64,000 nucleotides of DNA from Fen-671 sp963794745 (GTDB lineage: Bacteria; Actinomycetota; Acidimicrobiia; Acidimicrobiales; Palsa-688). Numbering within the stretch: the first letter of the stretch is position 1; each line of letters begins with the position of its first letter. Below, one piece after another: positions 50,245 to 58,233 of the stretch. The position numbers and the translations under genes were made by a program. Location of the stretch: positions 372,001 through 436,000 of the forward strand of contig CAWCEZ010000006.1 in assembly GCA_963794745.1 (NCBI GenBank), in the 5' to 3' direction. The notes below the pieces were generated by a model. The model saw only the letters and a list, made by a program, of their open reading frames with translations, did no database searches and was not told the DNA's origin.

Positions 50245-50586
50245 GTGAGGTCCTTCGCCGGTTCAATCATCGATGAGTTGATCGTGTTCCTCAGGAGTTC
50301 GCGTGTGGATGAGTCGGGCAATAGCTCTCCGGTGGCGTTTCCGTGGCAGTGCATCGGTATGTCCTTCACTAATCCTTCGGACCAAACAGCGCTATCGATT
50401 CTTCTCCGGGATGAGTCTGGCAGGGAGCTTGAGGTGCTCGCTAAAACCGAGACCTTTGTGTCTGATGATTACGTTCCTAATACGAGTCGATTGTCGAACG
50501 AAGCTTTCCGCATATCGATCGCTTTAGAGGAACAAGTGTTCTCTTATAGCTCTGATAAGCTTCCGCCTGCTGTCGAGCTGCACTAA
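50245..50586 (+). CDS. candidate immunity protein for tip 2
   Basis: About 113 residues from GTG 50245: RSFAGSIIDELIVFLRSSRV, FPWQCIGMSFTNPSDQTALS and LVSD-like acidic C-terminal half (RLSNEAFRISIALEEQVFSY). Acidic, soluble and without signal peptide, as expected of an inhibitor of a basic cytosolic nuclease. The base composition is less GC-rich than neighbouring genes. No family recognised. An ATG at 50182 in the same frame would overlap the toxin. Confidence 0.55.
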   Translation: MRSFAGSIIDELIVFLRSSRVDESGNSSPVAFPWQCIGMSFTNPSDQTALSILLRDESGRELEVLAKTETFVSDDYVPNTSRLSNEAFRISIALEEQVFSYSSDKLPPAVELH

Positions 50587-50795
50587 TGCGTGTCGGTATT
50601 TAAGAGCGGTACCATCGAGGGCAGCCCCATGCCGGAGTTGTCCACTCGGTTAGGCTGACGGGTGCAGGCTACTGATTTCGAAGCGGTTGCGGGCCACGGC
50701 AGCAACCGTGCCAGGGTGAGGTCCGAGGCGGCACCGCTTCGACGCTCCTGTCGCCAACCCGGCCCGTTCGGGGAACGGCTAAAGCTTATAAAGCG

Positions 50796-51016
50796 ATGGC
50801 TACCACCCAGATCGACCTCGAAGTCGACTTCATGGACATGACGAACAATCGGCGCCTTTGGGCCCGCCTTGAAGGCGCCAGGCCTGCTTCGTCCCGGTCG
50901 CTGGCCGCCATGCCACGGTGGGTTGCAAGGACCCTGAGGCGGCGGTGGCGAAGGTGCTCTCCGTCAACCCCGACGGCGACATCGAGCTCGAGGTTCTCCC
51001 GGGCGCCGTCGTGTAG
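50796..51016 (+). CDS. small uncharacterised protein, frameshifted
   Basis: ATTQIDLEVDFMDMTNNRRLWARLEGA is joined, after a shift at about 50880, to VAGRHATVGCKDPEAAVAKV and VNPDGDIELEVLPGAVV. Together about 73 residues of sensible protein sequence. No family recognised. It lies between the tip-2 unit and tip 3, so it may belong to an earlier toxin unit. Confidence 0.45.
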
Positions 51017-51124
51017 CACCGGACTTGCTGGCCTTTCGCTGAACCAAAAGGCTCCGGGCTATCCGGCCATTGCACATTCACGTCCTCGTTCATACGGACC
51101 CGTTCACGGTGGGAAGATGACAGC

Positions 51125-51889
51125 ATGAGCCTGTGCGCCACGCCACGCGCCGCCATCGCGCTGGGTTGCTGTCAAAGACACGCGGCGCCACAGACGTCGG
51201 GCGGCGTAACTAGGTTTCCTGTTCCCGTCTGGCGATGCTCCAGCTCAGAGAGGCCCTGCGCCGCCGAAGTACGTGAGAATCCACGCGGGGCTTGTGTTGC
51301 GCGCTGGTATGACCCGGGGACTGGCGAGTTCATGAGCGTTGACCCTGACGTCGCCGAGACGGGGCAACCGTATGCCTATGCCGGCGACAACCCGGTGAAT
51401 GCGAGCGACCCGAGCGGTCTCCATAAGTGCAACGCCGCCGACCCTCTGACTTGGGGTGGGTGTGCCTTGAATGCGGTAGACGGCACAATCCCGAGTCTCA
51501 TTGAAAGTGTCTCGTGGGGTTGGGGACCAAAGGTGAAATCGGATCCTTGTGACGAGGCTTGGACACTAACGGTCAACCCCACAAATTTCAGCCGCGCGCT
51601 TTGGTTCAGCGGTGTCGGGCCCGCGGGGCTCTTGGAGCAAGCATGGTCCCAGACTCTCAACTTGGCTAACGCTGCCGCGAACTCAGCTACGCCATCGTCG
51701 GCGCCGCGCCCCGTCGCGGACACCCCGTCCAATTACCACCAGTTCGCATGTCATTGGCTTGTAGTCAGAGAAATCCCAGGTAGGGCATTCCATTTACAAA
51801 CCTGGTTTCCCGACCGCAGCGTTGTCGGGGAGATCGGGTCGGACTGCAATCCACCGTCGGCTTTCCATAACCCGATACCAGGTACCTAA
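51125..51889 (+). CDS. orphan Rhs tip 3, DUF2599-like
   Basis: 254 residues. Leader of about 57 residues with CSSSERPCAAEVRENPRGACVA, then RWYDPGTGEFMSVDPD and YAYAGDNPVNASDPSG. The tip has DEAWTLTVNPTNFSRALWFSG and ends NYHQFACHWLVVREIPGRAF, then LQTWFPDRSVVGEIGSDCNPP. QFxCHW..., the W/L-rich strand and the closing CNP fit the DUF2599 family, which is common at the ends of polymorphic toxins. Target unknown. The 4-TM gene directly downstream is the candidate immunity. Confidence 0.68.
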   Translation: MSLCATPRAAIALGCCQRHAAPQTSGGVTRFPVPVWRCSSSERPCAAEVRENPRGACVARWYDPGTGEFMSVDPDVAETGQPYAYAGDNPVNASDPSGLHKCNAADPLTWGGCALNAVDGTIPSLIESVSWGWGPKVKSDPCDEAWTLTVNPTNFSRALWFSGVGPAGLLEQAWSQTLNLANAAANSATPSSAPRPVADTPSNYHQFACHWLVVREIPGRAFHLQTWFPDRSVVGEIGSDCNPPSAFHNPIPGT

Positions 51890-51900
51890 CTTTGGCGCAC

Positions 51901-52437
51901 ATGGAGGAAGATAACCACCTCCCAACGGTGTTGGGACTTACCGTCTGTTCCTTGTTGGCCTTAGGCGGCATAGGGATCATGACCTGGTACCTGATTTTCT
52001 TCTCGTCCCTTTGGGACGGCGGGGACCGGCCATTTGTCGACATTACCTGGACCGAATGGGACATTAGTGCCGTCGCGTTTGTCATATTGGTGGTGTCCTG
52101 CCTTGGCATCTATCTATTGGTCCACGCGGTAGGCCAAGCTGCCAGAGAGAAGTCGAGGACCCAACTGGCCATATTGTCGGTAGTCTGCGGCGCCATTTGC
52201 ATACCACTAGGCGCCGTACAACTATTCCTTACGGCAGCGTTTGGGGTCTCATATGTAGCCGTGATTAGCGGAGCCAGGGCGAATGGCCGTCCTCTAGGTG
52301 CCGGAGCTTCAACGTCGAAGAAAGCAAGCGCGACGGTAGGTATTGTCCTCGGTTTGATTGGGTGTGCAATCTGCGTCTTGTCTATGTCAGTTTGGCTTTT
52401 AGGAACCACGCCAGGCTCACGGACACCTTTTTATTGA
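51901..52437 (+). CDS. four-helix membrane protein, candidate immunity for tip 3
   Basis: 178 residues with four hydrophobic segments: LTVCSLLALGGIGIMTWYLI, VAFVILVVSCLGIYLL, AILSVVCGAICIPLGAVQLF and VGIVLGLIGCAICVLSMSVW. It starts 11 bases after tip 3 (a TTG at 51892 is also possible). Integral-membrane immunity proteins usually go with toxins that act on the membrane or periplasm. Function otherwise unknown. Confidence 0.55.
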   Translation: MEEDNHLPTVLGLTVCSLLALGGIGIMTWYLIFFSSLWDGGDRPFVDITWTEWDISAVAFVILVVSCLGIYLLVHAVGQAAREKSRTQLAILSVVCGAICIPLGAVQLFLTAAFGVSYVAVISGARANGRPLGAGASTSKKASATVGIVLGLIGCAICVLSMSVWLLGTTPGSRTPFY

Positions 52438-52671
52438 TCCAGGCCACGCCCGAATATGTGGGCTTTGACCACGAGCCACGCCCTGCGGCGCTGCCGCCGC
52501 TCATGGCCCGGCGCTGCTCGTCGCTCTCGCTTCGCCGGGCGTCGGGGGCGAGCCACGCGTTCCGAAGGTCGAGGGCGCGCCCGGCCAGGTGGGTGTCCCG
52601 GGTCAAGTTCTCTGGACAGATTTCTATATGAATAGGTTTGGTTGAGAGCGTCGGCGAGCTCTGCGCCGAGG
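52438..52671 (+). other. gap with possible IS end
   Basis: No gene. Includes TGGGTGTCCCGGGTCAAGTT and TCTCTGGACAG (about 52590-52620), which look like the end of an actinobacterial IS element and lie just past the 3' end of the transposase gene at 52672. The partner repeat was not found. Confidence 0.35.
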
Positions 52672-53499
52672 TCACCGGCGCCACATCTCCTCCGGGGTGT
52701 CCGTGGCCGTGATTAACTCCCCACGTGTTGGCCGAGGCTTGGTGGGATCGGCCAGGTACACCTGCACCGGCGTAACGAAACCAAGGTGCTCGTGGGGGCG
52801 GATCTCGTTGTAAATCTCGCGGTACTTCTCACACTCAGTCGCCAGGACCAGGCCGCTCGGCACCTCCAGGCGGTAAAGGTGCTCGTACTTGACCGAGCCG
52901 TAGAGCCGCTCGATCACGCCGTTGGCCTGGGGGGACCTATAGCGTGTGCGTACATGGGCCAGCCAGGGTCGAGACCCGATGAACCTGGCGAAGGCATCCG
53001 ACTTATAGGCGGGCCCGTTGTCCGACACGATGACCAGCGGCTCGAGCTCGCCCGTGTCGGGGTTCACGCAGTCCTCGGCCAAGGTGGTGCCTATCAGGGC
53101 CTCTGCTTCGGCGATGGCCGCCATTATGGCGGCGATGGCGTCTTTGGCCGTCTCGGTCGGGTTGACCGGGCAGGCCAAGCACACCTTGGCCACGTCGTCG
53201 ACAACTCCCGACAGCTCCCATTTGCCCGCGCCGGCCGTCTCGAACTCGGAGAAGTCGGTCTGCCATACCCGGTTGCGCCTGGTAGGCGGGGCGACGAACA
53301 CCGCCCGGCGCGCCTTGGCCATCTGGCGCCGCTCGGTCTGGTAGCGCACCGGCAACAGCAGTCCCTGCTTGGCGAGCGCTCGCTTGACCGACGCCTCGCT
53401 CACGACGTAGCCGTCGGCGCGTAGCATCCCGTAAATCTTGCGGTGGCCCCATGCTGAGCCGTGCTCGGTGCCTTTTTTCTCCGCTGCGGCCTCGGAAAT
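52672..53499 (-). mobile_element. IS3-type transposase fused to the end of vapC
   Basis: About 275 residues of an IS3-family OrfB: GSAWGHRKIYGMLRADGYVVS (HTH_21-type), VWQTDFSEFE (first catalytic Asp), LVIVSDNGPAYKSDAFARFIG (second Asp), RSPQANGVIERLYGSVKYEH (Glu), and EIYNEIRPHEHLGFVTPVQVYL at the end. The DDE triad is present. The N-terminal OrfA part and the OrfB start are missing; the frame instead runs on from the PIN toxin without a stop. No flanking inverted repeats were found, so it is likely a truncated element and only active, if at all, through the fusion. Confidence 0.75.
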
Positions 53500-53888
53500 G
53501 GCGTCGACGTGGCGAGGGCGCACGACTACGAAGTCGCGGTGGTTGGTGGTCGCTACTTCGTGTACTCGGAGCCGTTCGGCCACGGCCACGACTGAGGCGT
53601 CGACCAGGCCAAGGCCCAGCTCCGCGTAGGTTTCGACCAGTTCGATGGCCCGGTCCCAGTCCTGGTCCAACAGGTCGACCCGGCTGAGCTCGCCCCGGGT
53701 GGCACGCAAGAAGCGGGCTTCAGCGGCCGGACCGAGCGGGTCTCGATCAACCAAGACGTCTCGGTGATGACCGGGACGGGCACCAGCAGCGGGCCAGGGT
53801 GGCGGCCAAGGAGCGTGGCGCAGGCGAGATGGTGTGCGTCATCCTCATCAGCGCTGGCGTAAAGCACGCCCGTATCGACAACGATCAC
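53500..53888 (-). CDS. VapC-type PIN toxin, frameshifted, read through into a transposase
   Basis: GTG 53888 overlaps the antitoxin stop. MIVVDTGVLYASADEDDAHH has the first acidic residues. After a shift at about 53745 the frame gives VDRDPLGPAAEARFLRATRG, GLVDASVVAVAERLRVHEVATTNHRDFVVVRPRHVDA, with the DASVVA acidic motif and the usual family end. The normal stop is gone and the reading continues into an IS3-type transposase (52672). The paralogous PIN at 61968-62420 ends with the same RPRHTEAFELLP, which shows where this one should stop. Confidence 0.72.
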
Positions 53889-54121
53889 ACGTCGGAGCCG
53901 TGCTTGTCGGCGAAGGCCTCCCGGATGATCTCCTTGTGGCGCTCAGCAGTGTCTGACCGCCCGGAGCGGCCGATCCCTATGAAGCTCAAGCTTCGACGGG
54001 AAGGGAAGGACTCGGCCACGACCTGGCCCAGCAGCTCCTCTGACGGCACCCCACGCTCGGCAGCGGCGTCAGCCACTCGTGCGGCAAGGTCGTCGGGGAC
54101 CTCGATCGTCAGCTTCGTCAT
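53885..54121 (-). CDS. VapB-type antitoxin
   Basis: 78 residues: MTKLTIEVPDDLAARVADAA then AAERGVPSEELLGQVVAES, a ribbon-helix-helix, followed by a C-terminal toxin-binding tail (RHKEIIREAFADKHGSDV). ATG 54121 chosen because the strand TKLTIEVPDD is the normal family start. TATGAT lies nine bases before the ATG, so the mRNA is leaderless or nearly so. Overlaps the PIN gene by four bases. Confidence 0.78.
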   Translation of the reverse strand: MTKLTIEVPDDLAARVADAAAERGVPSEELLGQVVAESFPSRRSLSFIGIGRSGRSDTAERHKEIIREAFADKHGSDV

Positions 54122-54282
54122 AACACAACAATCATACGGGCAGGCACGACGCGCCAGAGCGACGGAGCATCGCTGCAAGCGGCGGTCGCAGCTCGACAGT
54201 TCTTAGCTTTCTCGACCCGGGGTCACTGGTGACTTGCCCGAGCACCTCCGGCCGGCTCAACGCGGCGTGAGAAGATGGCGAT

Positions 54283-55242
54283 GTGAGCCCATGCCTCGCA
54301 CCGCACGGAGGAGACCAGTTGCTCTGCGGGGAACGCGTACCCGCGCGGCCCGTCGCCCACGTACCTAAATCGGCAGTCCGGGCTGTGCAATGCCGCAGGT
54401 CAGGAAGGTCGTTCACCTCGCGAATACGTCGCAACGTGTGCCGGGTCTGTGTTGCCCGCTGGTATGACCCGGGTACTGGCGAATTCATGAGTGTCGACCC
54501 CGACCTCGCTGAGACAGATCAGCCTTACGGCTATGCCGGCGACGACCCGGTCAACGAGGGGGACCCGAGCGGGCTGTATTGTGCCGGGACAGTTGGCGAG
54601 ACTGAGTGCCCGAACCCTCTCCCTGGCCCGCCTGTGGAATACCCAATTAGCGGGCGGTTCGTTCAGTGGGTAGCGGCTCTTGAGGGGACGTGTTCCAGCA
54701 GCGGTCAATGGTGTTACGTTCAAGGAAATTGCCAGATCGGATATGGCCACGATGCCAATGACCTCATAACCCCCAATGTTGGGTGCGGTGCCACGTCTGT
54801 GGAAGGGTTTAGGGTTCCGCTGTCACAGCCCGACCAGGTTCAACTCCTCAAACAGGACCTCACCTGGATGGAGATAAGAACAGCAGCCGATATCCCGGCA
54901 CCGTTAACGTGGAACCAGACTTATGCATTGACCGACTTCGCGTATGCCTTAGGGACAGGTTATTTCGCGGAGACCTCTCCCATATGTAGTGGTCCATGCT
55001 CCCTCTTCGATTACCTGACAAGCGCTGGCGTTGGTAACCCTCCGTCCGCAGCGACGGCGTCGAAGGTTATCCAATTGTTCGAGAACTATAATAGCGGTGG
55101 GGAAGATGCCAACCGCAGGTACGACGAAGCGATCCTGTTCCTGTACGGGCGCTATACCGTCGCTCCTTATCCAGGTACCACTGCATCGACAGCATCATAC
55201 ATACTGTGCGGAACATCGACCGACTTAGGGAGTGTCGTGTGA
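54283..55242 (+). CDS. orphan Rhs tip 4, GH24 lysozyme-like toxin
   Basis: 319 residues. Leader of about 58 residues, then CVARWYDPGTGEFMSVDPD and YGYAGDDPVNEGDPSG. The tip is a GH24 (T4-lysozyme-type) domain: VQWVAALEGTCSSSGQWCYV (catalytic Glu in ALEG), QIGYGHDANDL (usual TIGYGHT), LSQPDQVQLLKQDLTWMEIR (helix with the LL..DL motif), LTWNQTYALTDFAYALGTGYF (usual L.QxQFDALVSFAFNxG), and NRRYDEAILFLYGRY (usual RRxxEAxLFxxG). The Asp and Thr of the T4 lysozyme active site appear as Tyr and Gln; extra Cys pairs suggest work outside the cytosol. It should cut peptidoglycan. The stop overlaps the start of an LprI/DUF1311 gene, the likely immunity. Confidence 0.82.
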   Translation: MSPCLAPHGGDQLLCGERVPARPVAHVPKSAVRAVQCRRSGRSFTSRIRRNVCRVCVARWYDPGTGEFMSVDPDLAETDQPYGYAGDDPVNEGDPSGLYCAGTVGETECPNPLPGPPVEYPISGRFVQWVAALEGTCSSSGQWCYVQGNCQIGYGHDANDLITPNVGCGATSVEGFRVPLSQPDQVQLLKQDLTWMEIRTAADIPAPLTWNQTYALTDFAYALGTGYFAETSPICSGPCSLFDYLTSAGVGNPPSAATASKVIQLFENYNSGGEDANRRYDEAILFLYGRYTVAPYPGTTASTASYILCGTSTDLGSVV

Positions 55243-55682
55243 GTAACGTCGTATCTCGAGCCGAGCGGGCGATTCTCGGTTCTGTCTCATTAGTCATCTT
55301 ATTGGTTGCTGTTTACTCATCGTCATCCTCAGCCGCATCGAATAGTACGACGTCCACGAATGGCTCAGTAACTTACAACAACGCCTGCGAGCGAACAGCG
55401 ATCTCGCAAATTGCACTTGACGACTGCCTCGCTAGCGAGCTTACGCAACTAGACGTACAGCTGTCGGCGGCATTGGCCAAGGAGAGCCATGTCTTTGGTG
55501 CAGAACTGACCTTAGCGGCACAGTCTCAATGGAAGAAGTTCGTATCGGCCGACTGCAAGATGTACGCCAACCCAAACAAAGCTGGCACCATCTATCCATT
55601 CTTGTTGGAGAAGTGTCAGCGAAATCTTACAGTGACACGCATCGAGGAAATCAAGCAAGATACTGCCTCTCAACCCCAGTGA
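55239..55682 (+). CDS. LprI/DUF1311-type secreted lysozyme inhibitor, candidate immunity for tip 4
   Basis: 147 residues from GTG 55239, which overlaps the tip-4 stop (GTGTGA). An N-terminal export signal (AILGSVSLVILLVAVYSSSSSAA) is followed by the DUF1311/LprI domain: ACERTAISQIALDDCLASEL, QLDVQLSAALAKES, AAQSQWKKFVSADC, then LLEKCQRNLTVTRIEEIK. The four Cys (ACER, DDC, ADC, EKC) and the AQxxWxxF...C and C...LTxxR motifs are family hallmarks. LprI of Mycobacterium tuberculosis is known to inhibit lysozyme. Paired with a GH24 lysozyme-like toxin, this makes an envelope-located immunity protein very plausible. Confidence 0.8.
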   Translation: MSNVVSRAERAILGSVSLVILLVAVYSSSSSAASNSTTSTNGSVTYNNACERTAISQIALDDCLASELTQLDVQLSAALAKESHVFGAELTLAAQSQWKKFVSADCKMYANPNKAGTIYPFLLEKCQRNLTVTRIEEIKQDTASQPQ

Positions 55683-55815
55683 TCCCTGCCATCGTCTGGC
55701 TGAGGGGCGGTGTTGCCAACCCCAAACCTGTCTGGAAATAACGGTCGACATGCGGAAGCGGCTGGTGTCGGCTCCGATAGCGGCGTGCGCGGGGTCAAGG
55801 TGAGAAGATGACAAT

Positions 55816-56724
55816 GTGAAGCGTTGGCTCGAAATGTCAGGGAGCCCGTCCTTGTGCCGAAGATGCGAGTCCACCCAAGTCCGGGTCGGCGTATGCGGAC
55901 TGCGTCAGTGCGTCGTGCGAAGACCCAGCTCAGAGCGCCCTTGCGCACCCAAAGTACGTGAGAACGCACACCGGGTCTGTGTTGCACGCTGGTATGACCC
56001 GGGGACGGGGCAGTTCATGAGCGTGGACCCCGACCTAGCCGAGACCGACCAGTCCTATGCCTACGCCGGCGACGACCCGGTGAACGAGGCGGACCCGACG
56101 GGGAGGGACACTCAGTACGGGCTCACGACCGGGGTTTGTGGCGACTTTGTTGCTGCCATCGGCCTTGGCATCAGCCTAGGCATCGAGGGTCTGCCCTGTT
56201 GGCTGGCTTCCAGCTCGGGCAACCCGGGGATCTCTTGGACGACTGGGATCCCGGCGTTGACTGCCGGGGTCGTCGCGAGCGCCTCCTTGGATTTCGTAGT
56301 TTCGGATGCCGGGAACGTTAAAGAGATGGGCGGACCCTTCTACGCGGCCCAGCTCAATTTTGGTGTGATCGGCGACGTCACAGCGGCAGTCTTCTGGGGC
56401 GTAAGCAACCCGCCAGGCAATGCGTCAATGATCGGACCGTTCAATGGCATCTTCGGGGTTGAGTTCTCGGCACCTCCATTCGATTGGGGTTTAGCCGCTA
56501 GCGGCGGTCTTTGGTTGCAGAACACCTCGGTCCACGAGTTCTCGGGCTGGGCATGTTGGCTTAGCGGAGAATGTGCGATTGCCAAGACCTTCTCAAAGTT
56601 GATCGGCCCTCTTCTCCCATCGAAAGGTGAGGCCGACGCCATCCTTAGTGCTGCCTGGCCAACTGTAAAGAAATATGTCGGATCCTGCGCGAGTGAACCC
56701 CCCACGATTTCAGGGCGTTCTTGA
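55816..56724 (+). CDS. orphan Rhs tip 5, homologue of tip 1
   Basis: 302 residues. Leader (CVVRRPSSERPCAPKVREN...) then RVCVARWYDPGTGQFMSVDP, YAYAGDDPVNEADPTG. The tip resembles the end of the Rhs gene at 46130-46699: GVCGDFVAAIGLGISLGIEG / C, VSDAGNVKEMGGPFYAAQLN, MIGPFNGIFGVEFSAPPFDW and LAASGGLWLQNTSVHEF line up with CGSFNLSLL, ISNADALPELGGPFVYVELD, GPFIWGVEFGVEFG and the SVHVG of tip 1. Gly-rich alternating strands suggest a beta-rich, possibly membrane-active fold. Followed by a GRAM/PH-like gene. Confidence 0.7.
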   Translation: MKRWLEMSGSPSLCRRCESTQVRVGVCGLRQCVVRRPSSERPCAPKVRENAHRVCVARWYDPGTGQFMSVDPDLAETDQSYAYAGDDPVNEADPTGRDTQYGLTTGVCGDFVAAIGLGISLGIEGLPCWLASSSGNPGISWTTGIPALTAGVVASASLDFVVSDAGNVKEMGGPFYAAQLNFGVIGDVTAAVFWGVSNPPGNASMIGPFNGIFGVEFSAPPFDWGLAASGGLWLQNTSVHEFSGWACWLSGECAIAKTFSKLIGPLLPSKGEADAILSAAWPTVKKYVGSCASEPPTISGRS

Positions 56725-56738
56725 TTAGAGGTCGAGTT

Positions 56739-57200
56739 ATGTTCAAAGGCTGGATTGCACGTGACGCGACACTCGCGGGACAACCATCGTTGAGCTACAT
56801 CGGGGGCATGCGACGCGGCTTTACGGGTATCGGTAACTGGACTTATCCACTTGTCAGGCTAAGGATTTACGAGGACGGCCTTGAGTTGGGACCATCCGTC
56901 CCGATCTTGAAGGCACTAGTTCCTATCTGGAGAGCGCGCTTCGAGGACATTTCGGTAGCCGAGTCCGTTGGTGGTGGCCAGCCCGATTCCGCTGCCAGTT
57001 TTTCAGTCATGGCTGTGACCTTTAGTCCAACCCAGCGCTGGGGCATGATGACCCGCGGAGTCAGGATCATGGCTGCAGATGGCGGGTTTGCGATCTTTTG
57101 GTGCACCCGGCGGGATCACGTCCTCACCACCCTGCAAAGCCGGTCCGTAAATGTGAATTCAGAGCCCCAGCCCTTCCATTTCTTCAGCCCCCGTTCGTAA
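56739..57200 (+). CDS. GRAM/PH-like protein, candidate immunity for tip 5
   Basis: 153 residues, ATG 56739 with AGAGG eight bases upstream. FKGWIARDATLAGQPSLSYI, GGMRRGFTGIGNWTYPLVRL, RIYEDGLELGPSVPILKALV, PIWRARFEDISVAESVGGGQ and VRIMAADGGFAIFWC give a PH/GRAM-like sheet followed by a helix. It is similar in layout to 47867-48343, which lies behind the homologous tip 1. That shared pairing supports a cognate toxin/immunity family. Confidence 0.6.
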   Translation: MFKGWIARDATLAGQPSLSYIGGMRRGFTGIGNWTYPLVRLRIYEDGLELGPSVPILKALVPIWRARFEDISVAESVGGGQPDSAASFSVMAVTFSPTQRWGMMTRGVRIMAADGGFAIFWCTRRDHVLTTLQSRSVNVNSEPQPFHFFSPRS

Positions 57201-57808
57201 GGACCACCGAATCGCGTATGGGTTGGTTCGCTCAACCCTGAGCAAAACGGCGGTCGTGATCTCTACCGCCATCGGGGTTCGGTCGTCCCGGTTGGCACTG
57301 CTCTCCATGGCGAAAAGCGCCGGACCTATGGCAGGCTGAGGTCTGGGCGCCGTCCGTTCTGGCCGTCACTGAGTTGTCCTCGGGGCTATAGCGTGACCCT
57401 CTGCGACCGGGGAAGTGCTAAATGCCCCCAGCGGCATCCTCAATCGCGCAGCACGTCCAGCAGGAGCGCCTGAGGGGTCATCGGTGACGGCTTGGACCGG
57501 GGAGGCCCGCACCGTCACCGATGGACGCTAGAGCACGTCCCGGCGCTTAGCTTACGTCCCGGCGCCTGTGGCGCCGTGGCCCCGAAGACGGTCGCTTACG
57601 GCCAGCGTGAGCACTTCCTCTACTCACTATCGAGCGCTCCGCGGGTTGCTGTGGTCATTTGGACAAGATCGTCACCCTGCTGGCCGGCGGCGAGGTTGGC
57701 AACCCGTCAACCTCTATAGTCCAAGGGGTTGCCCCTCAAGGTCGCTGAACCAGGGGTTGTGACGATGATTTCCGGGTACTGGCGCCGTGCCGTAGCGACG
57801 ACCGACGC
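57201..57808 (+). other. intergenic with a long inverted repeat
   Basis: About 600 bases, no gene. ATCGGTGACGG (57480-57490) and CCGTCACCGAT (57512-57522) form a perfect 11-bp stem with a 21-base loop, either an RNA hairpin or a protein-binding site. It lies between the Rhs tip-5 unit and the primase/integrase block. Confidence 0.5.
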
Positions 57809-58173
57809 TCAGTGACCGCGCAAGCGCGGTTTGCGGGCTCCCTCCTCACTTCGAGCTGCCTCGTGACGGGCCAGGAAGGCCTCGAGCAGGGCGCGTACGT
57901 TCGTCTGTTCGTCCTCGTCCAAGAAGACGGTCGCCTCAAACAGCAGACGCATGGCTTCGTCAGCGGGCAGCCGCGGCTCGTCACCGAACACCAAAGCGTC
58001 CGCGCTAACTGACAGGGCGACGGCCAGGCGCCGAAGGGCCCGAGGGTGGGCTCGGTGGTGCCCGCCTCGTAACGGCGCAGCTGGGTGACGTGCACCCCGG
58101 CACGCTCGGCGAGGCTGACCTGGGTGAGCCCGGCCTGGCGGCGTAGGAGGGCCAAGCGTTCCCCAAACTCCAC
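57809..58173 (-). CDS. XRE-family helix-turn-helix regulator, frameshifted
   Basis: GTG 58173: VEFGERLALLRRQAGLTQVSLAERAGVHVTQLRRYEAGTTEPTLG is a complete Cro/C1-type HTH. After a shift at about 58030 it continues as ALVFGDEPRLPADEAMRLLF, VFLDEDEQTNVRALLEAFLA and ends KPRLRGH. About 120 residues. It is divergent from the primase-like gene; the gap has a promoter overlapped by a palindrome. Very likely the repressor of that operon. Confidence 0.78.
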
Positions 58174-58194
58174 GCGAGCGACCGTAGCAGGCCC

Positions 58195-58229
58195 TTGCGA
58201 CGATATTGGGTATCTGATATCATAGATAC
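58195..58229 (+). promoter_or_regulatory. primase/integrase promoter with overlapping operator
   Basis: -35 TTGCGA (58195-58200), 17 bases, -10 TATCAT (58218-58223), ten bases to ATG 58234. The palindrome GTATCT N8 AGATAC (58210-58229) covers the -10, so a bound XRE repressor would block transcription. Confidence 0.6.
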
Positions 58230-58233
58230 TAAC

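Noticed and set aside
52786..53424. 212-codon open frame antisense to the transposase
   Set aside because: Shadow of the transposase coding strand; no motif and no ribosome-binding site.
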